Part shown: one piece after another, positions 50,482 to 61,387 of the stretch | Layout of the letters: each line of letters begins with the position of its first letter | Numbering within the stretch: position 1 is the first letter of the stretch | Origin: Hericium rajendrae | Taxonomy: Eukaryota; Basidiomycota; Agaricomycetes; Russulales; Hericiaceae | Length of the DNA: 64,000 bases | Direction of reading: 5' to 3' | Assembly (NCBI GenBank): GCA_033439255.1 | Contig: CM065882.1 | Span: forward strand, 2,604,001-2,668,000 | Notes under the pieces: generated by a model | What the model saw: only the letters and a program-made list of their open reading frames with translations | Databases searched by the model: none | What the model was told of the DNA's origin: nothing | Translations under genes and position numbers: made by a program

Positions 50482-52030
50482 TGTCTAATTCAAGGAATCC
50501 AAAGGTTATGTAAACGAGGACCGAATGGTGTCTCCGTGGATGCGAGTTTGAAGCAAGACTGGCGGTTGTGGAGTGAAGGGCGGAGGGCACAGAGCTCTAT
50601 GTCTAGGCGCGCGCGTGTCAGGCGTCCGTGAATCGAGTCGCTCGCAGTTCTAGGGTTGTCCGTGCATGCAGGATTGGTGTCCGACGCCAGTGTTAATGGT
50701 TCGAGTTGATGAAGACGAGGGGACACTTCGACGCTTGTCACGCGAGCTTGGCAAGCCGGATGCCTATTAATCTGTTACGAGATAAGGGTTTTAAACCGAC
50801 TGAACCCAGTATATCCATACGCACCTATTCGCAGTAATTGGATCTACACCTACTGTGAAGATGACATGCATATGTGGGGGTCGGGATCAGGCTCGGAGCG
50901 GTGCGCGTTACCATGCTTGTCAAGACGCGCCGTCGCTCCCGGAGGATCAGGCAAGCGGGACCGTCACGACTCACCAAAGCCTGGTCATCCTGCACGTGCT
51001 TCGCCCTTAAGGTCACCTGACTTCCACGCGTCCATAGTCCGCAAAATGACCTTAGACCAAATATTATCGAAGAGATATGGCTTCCACTCGTTTGAATTGA
51101 TTTGAAATAAAGAAAACATTGGTCTTCTGGCTTCCGAACTGGAAAAGTATTGCAATTGAGGTCAGATGTTGATGACCCCAAATAGAGTATCCGGGGTCTA
51201 GGTGAGCGGTCATTCCAACTTGGCCATCTACGTCTCTTTTCCGTATAGCCGACTCCTCCGTCGTCAACTACGATGATTTGGCCTCTACAGCCTCCTTGCG
51301 ATCAACACCATGTCCTTGTCCTAGTTTGACCATCGCGCCCACACCGTCAAAGCTTACCTGGGAATACACACATTGTTCCCGAACGAGACAACAGCTCGCC
51401 CGGAAAGGCAGGTCTTGCGGTTCACCAGCATCATCCTAGGTAATATACGCCTGCAAACCAGCGCCTCTGCATTCCCCGAGACTAAATTGAATCCTCGGCC
51501 AGCTTGTGTATACATAAAAGGCACGCCGCGCGCTTTGCCCCTTATGTCGCCGACCGTCAGGATTAAGGCGACCCGATACAACAAGCTTGCACCTACTTTC
51601 GGATCGATGGCAATCCCACAGTCCTCAAGCCCTGCCTTTACAGTTGTCCTCTTCTGCATGTCGCCTTTGTACCTTCCTACAGCCGAGCTGGCCACGCAAA
51701 TCTTAATATGTCGCCAAACAAGAAATCAAGGTGGTATGCCCCCTTGACGGGAAGGTACGTCCATCAGAGCCAACAGTTCGTTGACAGGCCCTAGGTCAAG
51801 AACAAAGTACAACACGCATCCAAATGGAATAGGCTGGCCTTCTATGCTTTCGCCGTTGCGTCGACGAAGGAGTATAAGATCGCGCCCTTGAGCGCTGCAT
51901 TGGCCCTCCTCACAATTTCTTCGCCCCACAGTTTGTTTTTTCGACCATCCTTTGGGAGGTCCTCAGGACTCCCGTCCCTATTCTCAATCCTAAGCATCGT
52001 CCTCTATAGCTCATCGTATTGTGACCACCC
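50482..52030. other. intergenic, open frames on both strands
   Basis: Frames at 51373-51747 (+) and 51354-51695/51726-51929 (-) overlap and look about equally protein-like, but carry no family motif. GTATAAGA near 51872 may be the TATA element of the next + gene. Confidence 0.4.
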
Positions 52031-52658
52031 ATGCTTCTATTCAAAGGGTCTCCCCTCCTCACCGTCGCTCTTTTCTTCCTTTTCTCATTCTTCCGTAAGC
52101 TTTCAGCCTTGGCTCATCTCTGCGTCATCCATTGAAGACTGGAACAGCCCTCGTAGCGATCGCTACCCCACCCCCTCTCAACTTTCCATCTGCGAACTGG
52201 CTTATACACAGGCAAGGCGTGCATGTCCCTATCGTCGCCGGTGGTCATCGTGCAATGGCGAAGCGAATCTGTTTTGGAGATTGCCGGGAGATAAAGGTTG
52301 ATGTGCGTCGTCTCTCTTTGTCATCCTGGTATATCTTCTGACGTGTCGATAGGGTGTCCCTGGCGAGTCTGCAGGCTCTAAACATCCAGCTCTCTTGTGC
52401 CTGCGTCCGTTCCGGACTCGGCATCTTCCACTGAAGGGCTACGTGACCCTATCTTCGTCCATCTCCGAGGCTACCTCATCTTTATTCCCGTCATCGGCAT
52501 CCTCCTCCTCTCCGGCATCGGTTTCCGTTTCTTCCTCCATCACTTTCGAAGGACAAACAACTACTTCCACCAGTGCTGCGACCACGAACAGCATCGCTTC
52601 CATTCCGCTCGTTTTGACGGCAATGGCTGGTGTTTCGGTCTTCTTGATGATGCTGTGA
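52031..52658 (+). CDS. candidate Ser/Thr-rich GPI-anchored secreted protein
   Basis: Not a named family. A hydrophobic start (MLLFKGSPLLTVALFFLFSF) looks like a signal peptide. The C-terminal part is Ser/Thr-rich (SEATSSLFPSSASSSSPASV) and ends with a small-residue site plus a hydrophobic tail (ASIPLVLTAMAGVSVFLMML), as in GPI signals. Exons proposed: 52031-52094, then from about 52138 or 52149 to 52296, then about 52356-52658. The middle exon can be read in two frames, and the Ser-rich run crosses from one frame (PASVPDSASSTEG) to another near 52440, so one base may be off. Such proteins sit on the outer plasma membrane or wall. Confidence 0.5.
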
Positions 52659-53217
52659 AGGATGTTTTTTCAACCCATACGCCTTCCACCCGCTTCCTTT
52701 AATTAGGTTCATAAGATATGGTCTGTATGTGTCTCTCTGTCTGTATGCTTAGCTGTTCTGCCTAATGTTCGCTTCGACTCGTGCTCTGCCTTTCTTGCTC
52801 TTGACGTAGTACAGTAATACTTCTCTGCATAGATACGTTACTCTGCTGACCCTGGAGCGTCGGTCGAACTCTTTCACCATAGTATAAGTCGAGCACTCTT
52901 GTTGCTGGATTGCATCTCTTTTAGAATACACGCGTTCACACATTCTACTTCATTGGATTGCCCTAGATTGGGCATCCCGGACTCTGTTCTGTATTATTTA
53001 CCTCTTCAGACTCTTGTCTGAACCATTTGTATCCATAGTTTATTGTTGCCTTGTGTCAACGTCCAGTTCGCGCGCATGCATGGTCTGCATGCTGTCTGAA
53101 CGTGACGATATGGATAGATACAGAGAATGCTACAGCTGTTGCTACTTATATTTTTACATGCTTCCGATGCTGCTCAATATCGTACACTTTATGCTTGCCA
53201 AATTCGGTTGACGTCGC
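52659..53217. other. intergenic between convergent genes
   Basis: T-rich 3' flank sequence with no recognisable gene. Confidence 0.5.
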
Positions 53218-54169
53218 TCACGGGATGACCCTACCTGCCCTTATCGCCTTCGCCGCCTCGCTCTGCGCCTCATCCTTCAAGTAGCGCGCATAGATCACAT
53301 CCAGATGCTCGCGCAGCTGAACACGAAGAAAATTAGCACCATCCACACAGAAGAAGCAAATGGGCCACGCACGCTCTGCGTCTTCACCACGCTCGGGCGC
53401 GTCTCGAGCGCGTGCGCATAGCGCACCCAGCCCTCGCCGACCGCCTCGCGCGTGTAGCCCCTGTTCTCCCGCAGAACATAGTCGCGTATGACCCACGGCG
53501 CGAGCGCACTGTCCACGATGCTCCACTCGTCGCCGAGGAAGTACGCGCCCTCCCCGCCGGTGACGCGCTCCTTCTCCGCAACGAGCGTGTGCAGCGCGGC
53601 CTCAAACTCCGCGCGGAACGTCTCTTGCTTGTCGGCGTCCTGCGCCTGCAGCAGGCGCTGGTTCGCGGGCACGACGGACTTGGTGATGTAGTCGAGCCAG
53701 ACGCGGGCGTGTGCGCGCGCGAGGGGGTCCGTGGGGAGGAGGTCGGGCTTGTACGAGGGATAGGCGTCCTCGAGGAACTCGAGCATGACGAGGGACTCGT
53801 AGAGCGGCTTGCCCTTATAAGCGAAGGCGGGGACGAGCCCCTTCGGATTAATCGCTGGCGACTGGTCGTTGGTCTGTAAGGAATAGAATGAGTGGGTGGG
53901 ACGCACCAAGGAACTCCCTATGCTTGTGATATGGGTTGATCTCCTGATACTGGTACGGGATACCCTTCTCCTCGAGCGCAATCCAGACGCGCTGCACAAA
54001 TGGGCAGAACTGGTCATACAGTCAGGTCAGCGCCGCTGATCTGTCTAGAACGATCTGCGCGCACCCATCCGGCGTAGAAGACGAGATCCTGAGGCGCGAT
54101 GTGCTGCGCGACGGTTTTGGCAGCCTCGCCGGTCGCGGTCGGATAGATGTCTGCGTCAGGGATGGCCAT
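53218..54169 (-). CDS. omega-type glutathione S-transferase
   Basis: Glutathione-dependent thiol transferase/dehydroascorbate-reductase-like enzyme; cytosolic detoxification. It starts MAIPDADIYPTATGEAAKTV at 54169. Exons are 54065-54169, 53907-54009, 53373-53873 and 53218-53316. YAGWFCPFVQRVWIALEEKG carries the omega-class catalytic Cys (CPF). Then come INPKGLVPAFAYKGKPLYES (the cis-Pro and Ser-binding region), LEFLEDAYPSYKPDLLP and a helical C-domain with GAYFLGDEWSIVDSALAPWV. The 33-base gap between exons 2 and 3 is too short for an intron and leaves the frame one base out, so an indel near 53880-53910 is likely. All other junctions close. A large expansion of such GSTs is common in wood-decay fungi. 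Confidence 0.85.
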
Positions 54170-54816
54170 TTCGTTGGAGATGTTGGAGGTGAGATGCTAG
54201 AGATGTGGTGGGAGTGTGTACAGTATTTATGTGTATGTCGTGGGTACGTTTTGCGCAAGATCGTATGTTTTGGAGTGAGTAATGGGCAGCCGTCCATGGC
54301 GTCATCTTCTCCTAGTCTCGGTTGCTGACACAGAAGCGCCACCCATCTCAAGTTGAAGTAAAGTCGTGCGGTGTTCGCTGCTCGATCGCTACGTATATTT
54401 GTTAGGATGTCCTTGCGAATATAGCGAGCGAGGACAAAATTCAAGTCGCAAAGCTTGGATCCGACCAGCGCTAAGCCAACTCACTGAGCGCTTATTGGAT
54501 GTCGGTCACAAAATCACTTTACGTGATAGATTTTTCTTCGCTCGCGCGCGTCAACTTCTTCATAACCGTGCAGATTGTGATGATCTACCTGACCCGTCGT
54601 CTTGTACTTGTTTCGACGGTTTTTAGTGGAGAGCCACTACACAATCTCTCCCAAGAAACTGGACGTCTGGACGTTCACACTTAGAGGCTGCAAAATTTGA
54701 TCCACACACTGTGACTGCTTCAGACTTCTTACTTACTACCAGAGGGTCACGATAGCGTGAGTAGGCCCCCGGAAGCTCCACCAAAGGTTTCCCCGGCGGG
54801 AAGACCGAATTTTGCC
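54170..54816. other. GST promoter and intergenic
   Basis: Upstream region of the GST gene. No other gene is seen before the repeat block. Confidence 0.45.
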
Positions 54817-55156
54817 CTCAAATATGCAATGCTTTGGGGCCCAAATATGCTATCTCGGGGAGGGGTTAGACCTGTAGCACTGCTTTTCGGCGTACTTTTT
54901 TGCGCCTGCGGCGCTGCAGGGTCTACTTTGGCTTGCAAAAGACGTCCCGTAGAGCCTTCCAACGACAATTTGTTGCTTTTTCCAACCATTTCCCCTCATC
55001 ACCAACCCATTGCGGCCGGAGGCCTTGACCTCCCTGTCGGGAAACATGCCATTTGCCTCAAATATGCTATGGATGGGGGGACATCGCATGGATTGGACCT
55101 CGAAAATGCTATCTTTGGGGAGACATTTTGCCAAAATTTGCCCTCAAATATGCTAT
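54817..55156. repeat. imperfect repeats around CAAATATGCTAT
   Basis: Five copies of a CTCAAATATGCTAT-like core lie at about 54817, 54840, 55056, 55098 and 55141. The last three are spaced 42-43 bases apart with GGGG(g/a)GACAT and TTGCC-CTC shared between units. On the minus strand this reads as recurring SIFE and SIAYLR peptides. No complete mobile element is seen around it. Confidence 0.6.
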
Positions 55157-55326
55157 TTTCCGGTGAGTGCCTTGTCGCCCCATTCTTTGTTTTGTTGATT
55201 TCGCTGAACGGCGACATTGCTCGCACTTCTCTCTGGAATCAGAGAACCATATTTGCCAGGACGCTCGCAGAATTTCGTGTCAGTCAATTGACACATTCCC
55301 CCTTACAAATGTGACAACTCACTCAC

Positions 55327-57183
55327 ATGAAATACTTAGACTTGGTTCTCGAATACGACACCATGGATGCAGGAGAAGCGACATCGCCTAGGTCTCCTGG
55401 AGCTGAAGTCTCGTTGTTGAACGGGGACTCAAATGATCTGGCGCTATCTGATGCAAATGGCCATAATCTCGCTTCAAGTTTCCCCATACATCGCCTCCCA
55501 CCTGAACTTCTCATTGAGATCTTCATCAAAGCTTCGTCTTTTAATCCCTACAGCAAAATTGACAGTACTTTATGGGAACTGCTGTCTCGGCCTTTTCCTT
55601 TCTGGATTGCCCTTACTCGCGTCTGTCGGAAATGGCGCCGACTCTCACTCGACTGCTCTGTCCTGTGGTGCCGTATCCCCCTTCATCTGTCCGCGAGATG
55701 GGCAGAGGTCCATTTCGAGCGCTCCAATATTTCTCCCTTGGATGTGGAAATTCGCATTGAATCCTGGCTTAGCCGAGACAGTGCGTTCGCTGCCCTTGCG
55801 GCTAACTTGCACCGCACTAAGAAGCTGTATCTACGCGGCGCTGCCGACTCGAATATTGTCGCACCAGTACTTCACAGGTTACAAGTGCCTTCCCCGTTAC
55901 TTGAGTCCTTCTTCGTAGAGGGTATCCCAAATGAAATGATTCTTTCAAACGAATTATTCGGGGGAGCAGCACCTCGGCTCCGGTCCTTGCGGCTTTCCTC
56001 AGGCTTCCTTCCGACATCCTCGCTGCCGTTGTTGAAGACCCTTCGAGACTTCGACTATTCATGTACATCGTCAATCGGCGCCGTGATCGCCATTTTAAAG
56101 GAGATACCGAATCTGGAGACTCTCACCCTGCGTCATTCTTGGCACGATCCGACGGACAACCATGATAATGCTGAAACCACCCCCACACTCGACTTGCCAT
56201 TCCTAACCAAGTTCAAGCTCGACGCTAGGTTTCCGGAAGACGTCACTTCCTTTTTATCACGCTCCAGCCTTTCGCCAAACACTCGACTACAAGTCTCGGT
56301 TGGTGCACTAGGCCACGGTGGAGACGTACCGCGGGATGCGATGTGGTTCGAAGCATTGGCCCAGTTGGCTAATCACCTCCGCAAAGCCCAGAAAGTACAA
56401 GGCTCGTTTACAGATCTTGCTTTTGACGCACGGGAAGGATTCGCTACTATTCTGGGCTGGTCGCGCACACAGCTTCCCGATCCAGACTCGTTAAATGGAG
56501 GAGCTTGGTATAACTCGGAATTTCCATCTCACGATAAGTCGGCACCATTCGCTTTCGAATTCGCGCATTGCGGAGAGGCAGGACTAGTGGGTCCATTCTT
56601 CGACATGCAAAATATATTCGGCATGCTCAAAACTACGGACGTGCAAACACTATGGCTGTCAATTAACTATTGCCTCGTAAAAAGGCATGATGTGGATCTG
56701 CAAAACTTCCTCAACCAGGCGGGAAACCCCCTGAATTGGACCCCCATTTTATCTCTGTTTCCAGAAGTACAAGTGTTGAAAATATCGGGCGACGCAGTGC
56801 GAGGCGTTCTCGAAGCTTTGACGCCCGTACGAGATCTCCCCGACGAGTCACAGCGCGATGAGGCAGGTTCCATTCTATGTCCAAAACTGCGAAAACTCGT
56901 CATCATGGACGCCAGAATTAGGCTTCATGATGACGAGACGATCTATTCGGAGCTCTATCACGCCCTCAAACGACGATGCGCCTTCAACGCAGGTATCGAG
57001 GAACTGTGGTTACAGCGATGTCGTCATACGGAGGTCGAGACCAGTGCTCTTGCCCGCTTTACGAATGTTTGGTTGTGGGGGAAGTGGAGTAGGTATGGCA
57101 CGTTTCAGGGATACGAGAATATTGGCGAGGGGAACATACACCCGGAGAGTGAGGAGGACGTCGAGGGTACTGCTGAGAGCTGA
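55327..57183 (+). CDS. F-box protein with leucine-rich C-terminal region
   Basis: Likely substrate receptor of an SCF ubiquitin ligase; target unknown. Single exon of 618 codons, with starts possible at 55327 or the in-frame ATG at 55363 (MDAGEATSPRSPG). The F-box lies near residues 53-115: IHRLPPELLIEIFIKAS, then FPFWIALTRVCRKWRRLSLD and CSVLWCRIPLH. An LRR-like solenoid follows (KKLYLRGAADSN, LLESFFVEGI, RLRSLRLSSGF, NLETLTLRHSW, VQTLWLSINYC, VQVLKISGDAVRGVLEAL, LCPKLRKLVIMDARIRLHDD) and a Glu-rich tail. The layout WxxI.LH..ARWAEVH(F/L)ERS is usual for the expanded agaricomycete F-box family. The copy at 15180-16863 is a broken relative. Confidence 0.85.
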   Translation: MKYLDLVLEYDTMDAGEATSPRSPGAEVSLLNGDSNDLALSDANGHNLASSFPIHRLPPELLIEIFIKASSFNPYSKIDSTLWELLSRPFPFWIALTRVCRKWRRLSLDCSVLWCRIPLHLSARWAEVHFERSNISPLDVEIRIESWLSRDSAFAALAANLHRTKKLYLRGAADSNIVAPVLHRLQVPSPLLESFFVEGIPNEMILSNELFGGAAPRLRSLRLSSGFLPTSSLPLLKTLRDFDYSCTSSIGAVIAILKEIPNLETLTLRHSWHDPTDNHDNAETTPTLDLPFLTKFKLDARFPEDVTSFLSRSSLSPNTRLQVSVGALGHGGDVPRDAMWFEALAQLANHLRKAQKVQGSFTDLAFDAREGFATILGWSRTQLPDPDSLNGGAWYNSEFPSHDKSAPFAFEFAHCGEAGLVGPFFDMQNIFGMLKTTDVQTLWLSINYCLVKRHDVDLQNFLNQAGNPLNWTPILSLFPEVQVLKISGDAVRGVLEALTPVRDLPDESQRDEAGSILCPKLRKLVIMDARIRLHDDETIYSELYHALKRRCAFNAGIEELWLQRCRHTEVETSALARFTNVWLWGKWSRYGTFQGYENIGEGNIHPESEEDVEGTAES

Positions 57184-57980
57184 ATGTAAAGGTCTATCTG
57201 CGCCTCATGTCAAGGTCCGTTTCGTGTGTTCAAGCTCGTGTCATTTTTTCCGACATGTATAGATTGACTACGGGTATCTTCTAGGCCTTTGGCTCGTCTC
57301 GGAAGTGGCCGCCCGGTCAATAGAGGAAGAAAAATTCGGCGAAACATGACATACCTATACAAGCAGTATAACCACAAAAGTGTACCCAAAAAAAGTGGCG
57401 TGCAAGCAAAGATAGTTGCATTACGATAACTTCAGGCAGGGCATTCACCCAAGTATCGAGTCCATCGCGGTTGCTGCACCATCTGACCTCTGCTGCAAAT
57501 TACACGTTAGATGACTTTTGGACTGGGCAAACCGTCAGGTGAGTCCAATGCAACCACAAAAAGATGTCTTACGATCCATCTTTATGCCGACGTTGTTGCG
57601 TCATGCTTCTCAACGTTTCTCGGAGCTGCGGCCGTATTCATTGACCTTCGCGAAACTGATTCAACTTGCCTTCTCTGTCCGTCTACCCCGTCTTGCGACC
57701 TTTCCTTGGGCATATCTCGGGATAAGCGGTGGTGTCAAATGTCGAGCAACGATGGGATAGAGGCCTCCATACACCGTCGGTGAAATGTTTTACGGAGGGG
57801 AAGTCATTCCTGATGGTCGCGACTACTGTTCGTCGTTTCTCCGCTTGTTCCATGACAACGTCTTCGAGATCCTTGCACCACTTCATTTCCCCGAGAAATC
57901 ACTTACCCATGATCATGCCGCCCTCATAAATACAAGCATTGCTCAAGCCCATCTCCACTCGTACACCCATACTCAGCATT
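57184..57980. other. GH12 promoter side
   Basis: Motif-free short frames. CATAAATA near 57924-57931, about 50 bases before the GH12 ATG, could be a TATA-like element. Confidence 0.45.
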
Positions 57981-59192
57981 ATGGTCTTCTTCGCTGCCTC
58001 GCTCCTCGCCGCGCTCGCCGCTACGGCCACAGCGCAAACCATCACCGGCCAATTTGACTGCCTTCCCGCGGGCGAGTTCACCTTGTGCCAGAACCTCTGG
58101 GGCGCTAGTGAGTTTCGCATGGCTCTGTCTGGGATATGCGTTGTTGCTGATGCGCATGTGCATGGCAGGTGCTGGCGTGGGTGGACAGAATTCGACGCTA
58201 ATCAGCACGTCTGGAGATACAATTTCATGGATGACGAACTGGACGTGGGCGAACGGGCCTAACAGTGTCAAGAGCTGTAAGTTCGTCACGATCACGAATC
58301 AACATTTGATTCGGACATTTCAACGCTTTATCGAATATAGATGCCAATGTGGAGTCTAGCACGGCAAAGGGAGTTCAGGTACGTCATCTACTTCCTCCTC
58401 AGTACCACGTTCACTCCTGAAGTGAATTAATTAGCTCTCTGCCATCACAACTGCTCCTACCGCTTGGAACTGGACGTATGCGACGGAGTCTGAAGGTATT
58501 CGCGCTGATGTTTCGTGAGTCCTTCCTCATCATGGATAATCAGGCAAAGTATAGTCAGAGGCTGACATTCGGAGCTTGCCGCCAGATACGATATTTGGTT
58601 CGGAAAGGCTGCATCCGGTACCCCCGCGACTGCTGCGTCGTCCTACGAGATGTGCGAGCCACTTTCTTGTTTTTGGAAAACTCCGATGCATGCTGACTTC
58701 TCTGACAGCATGATCTGGCTCTCTGGCCTCGGCGGGTGCGCATCACCGGCTCCCTTGCATCCTCGCTCCAGCTAACCTGCTCTGCTCGGCAGAATTCAAC
58801 CCGTCGGCTCCCAAATCACCTCCGGCACGGAAGTCGCTGGGCACACGTGGAACCTCTGGAAGGGCCCTAACGCGAACTGGGAGGTGCTCTCCTTCGTGTC
58901 CTCAACCGGAAACCTCAACGATTTCAGCGTAGACCTGAACGACTTCTTCCGTGCGCATCGCAGCTTTTCTTCATATACTTACCGTAATCTGATTTTGGGT
59001 GGTGCTACAGAGTACTTGATTGCGGAGCAGGGCGTGCCGAGCTCGCAGGTATGTCATTTTGTGAATGCTAGAAATACTGTTTATATTGGGATGCGTGATT
59101 AGTTTTTGCAGGCGGTCCAGACGGGCACCGAGCCGTTCGAGGGCTCGGCGGATCTGGTTATCAACAGCTTCAGCGTCAGCGTCAGTTCTTAA
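57981..59192 (+). CDS. secreted GH12 endo-beta-1,4-glucanase
   Basis: Cleaves cellulose or xyloglucan outside the cell. Nine exons (57981-58107, 58169-58276, 58341-58378, 58435-58514, 58586-58651, 58709-58735, 58793-58950, 59011-59048, 59112-59192) close exactly to 240 residues, the size of a single-domain GH12. The signal peptide is MVFFAASLLAALAATATAQ. Family marks: LCQNLWGA, SWMTNWTWANGPNSVKSYAN, YDIWFG, SYEIMIWLSGLGGIQPVGS (nucleophile Glu139), HTWNLWKGPN and VQTGTEPFEGSADL (acid/base Glu221), ending INSFSVSVSS. Both catalytic Glu are present. No cellulose-binding module. Whether it prefers xyloglucan cannot be told from sequence alone. Confidence 0.93.
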
Positions 59193-59922
59193 GGTGTCTT
59201 CTTGACTGTTAAGTATCGGATGAGATAAAGATAACGGGCCTGGTTCTGCAACCCGTCTTTTCATGCTAGAGGGCCGGATCGTTCGTCTCAAGTATAACAG
59301 GGCAGGATGTATTCGAATTTCAGATATGGTTCTATATATTCCATGGTATCCTCTATGGACGGGAGAAAACCAATGAAGAGCCTGAGGTCATTCTTTTGAA
59401 ACCTGACCATTTGTCTCGCAGCTCAAGAAAGCGAAAGTCCGATTGTAAATGGAATCGTTGAACATGCTATATGGTGTACAGATCATATCAATACAAATCT
59501 TCTACATAGATATCGTAGAATGGATGGAGGAAACATAAAACGACGAGTCAGAAGCGCGTATATGCGCCGGAATCTATGTTCGTGAGATAGATGGTATATT
59601 ATATGAGACTCTTCTTGAATCAAGAAGGGAACCTAATGCTGCCATCGAAATGGAGCAAAGGCCAATACAGGACGCCTGTGGGTATACGGGCGCGATTCTG
59701 TGGATCCCGATGAATTGGGAGCGGCGTTAGAGCGGGACCCAGTGAATTGGTATGATTTCAGAGTTGAGTGGGTAGTCGTGGTGGTTCGTAGTGTCTCCTG
59801 TCGCAGCTCATGCCCTCGAGATCTTCATGTACCAGCAGGACTGCAGCATCGCCCGCGCAAGGCAGATGATTTTTCCGTGGACCACGCTGCGCATGTTGAT
59901 CAGCACAGTGAAGGTGAACTCA
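59193..59922. other. intergenic between convergent genes
   Basis: AT-richer 3' flanks; no gene seen. A frame at 59700-59951 is motif-free. Confidence 0.5.
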
Positions 59923-61387
59923 TTATCCGACTTCATAGTTGTGCCTGTTGAGGTTGTCGCCGCTTGTTGAACGGGATATACGGTGCCAGCCATCCCCGCC
60001 TCCTCGCATCTTCCCTCTGCTCGGATGCATCCTGGTCAAGCACCGGCGTCCTGCGCCTCGCCCCCGCGCCCCCGCCGTCAATAGCCGTAGTCTGCCACAG
60101 AACCTCCCCCTCACTGTCCTCGAGCTCGCGATCCTCCTCACGCGCCGCCTCCGCCGTTTCCGTTCCAACCCCACGCCCGACCCGACCCACCACCACCATG
60201 CGAGATAGCTCTGCCACAGGATCACGACCCACACGAGCCCGGGCAGCCACGAGCACGGGCTCTCGTTCATGCCCGCGTTGGGGTCCTCGAGGCTCACGCC
60301 GGGCAGGCATACGAAGCCGAGCGAGGTGCCGAGTGCGGCGAGCCCGACGGCGCCGATGCCGAATGCGGCGGTGCCGCCTTCCGCGCGCCAGGCGCGGCGC
60401 GGGTGCAGATATGTGCCCCAGAAGAGGAAAAGGATGGTGAAGAGGAGGGAGAGCGTCGTGTTGAAAGTTTGGCGGGTGACGAGGACGAGGGTGGAGAACG
60501 GGAGATATGGGAGTGCGGGAAGTGCGAGATTGGCGACGAGGGCTTTGTATGGTCCTGAGTCGCTTGGCGTGAGCGTAGTGGAGGAGAGCGGGAGATATTG
60601 CGTGCAGGCGGAGATGACGGCGAGGGGTGCTGGACAGCATTAGTCGATGGTGGAAAGAGAGGAAGAGTGCACTTACATAGGAAGCCGACGATGAGGCGGG
60701 AGACGAAGGTGGACGGGTACAAGATTGTCAGGAACTGGATGTGCGTCATCTTTGGCAGAGTAAGTCAGACGCATGTCACGACATCGCAAGGCTTACTTGG
60801 ATCAGGATAGATGTGAGCGCTCGCATGCTACACCACGCGATGAGCGTTCCCCTGCTCCAAGGCTCGTTCGATAGGTCGAGATGCGGAGACTCGTAACCAC
60901 CGACCAATCCAGGCGGAACCTGGACCGCGACGTAATTCAGCATGTACGGCCAAGACTTGCTCATAGACATGACACTGCGCATGACCGCTACGAGGTCGCT
61001 GACATGCGATACCGTGAGCATGATCGCGGCTGCGAGTTGCAGCGCGAAATTGAGTGGGGCGAGGCGTCGATGATGCGGGGCAGTGAACAGTAGATGCAAG
61101 GTCAGAGTTAGGAGGAGAGTAATGAGCACGGAGGCCAGCAGCAGTTGGATAGGCAGCGAGTGTGCAAAGGGTGGTCGACAGGCAAGTATCTGCTCAATGC
61201 TGATGGTATTCCAAACGGTCAATGTGGACATCAAACAGAAAGTTAGAAAGTTGGACTTACACATCGTCTGAATCCGTCGCGGTCTGAGCCCGAACAGCAT
61301 CACGGACGTTCTGGGCAGACATGCCTGGGGTAACGAAGGAGGCCAACGACGGGGCATCCTCTGCTGGCGACCGCCATCGTGCTGCAT
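59923..61387 (-). CDS. multi-pass membrane protein, unknown function
   Basis: I do not recognise the family. ATG at 61387 (MQHDGGRQQRMPRRW). Three exons (60797-61387, 60677-60749, 59923-60629) close to 456 residues. About eight hydrophobic spans are visible, for example FLTFCLMSTLTVWNTI, LLLASVLITLLLTLTLHLLF, HIQFLTILYPSTFVSRLIVG, PLAVISACTQYLPL, LVANLALPALPYLPFSTLVL, TLSLLFTILFLFWGTYLH, AFGIGAVGLAALGTSLGFV and LVWVVILWQSYLAWWWW. A long basic, Arg-rich C-terminal tail follows (RKRRRRRVRR). The final 100 codons are compositionally odd, and an undetected intron there could give another C-terminus. Topology resembles a seven- or eight-segment receptor or transporter, but nothing specific supports a role. 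Confidence 0.65.

Noticed and set aside
51354-51929. Overlapping open frames on both strands that look protein-like
   Set aside because: No recognisable family on either strand, no convincing splice links, and mutual antisense openness suggests chance.
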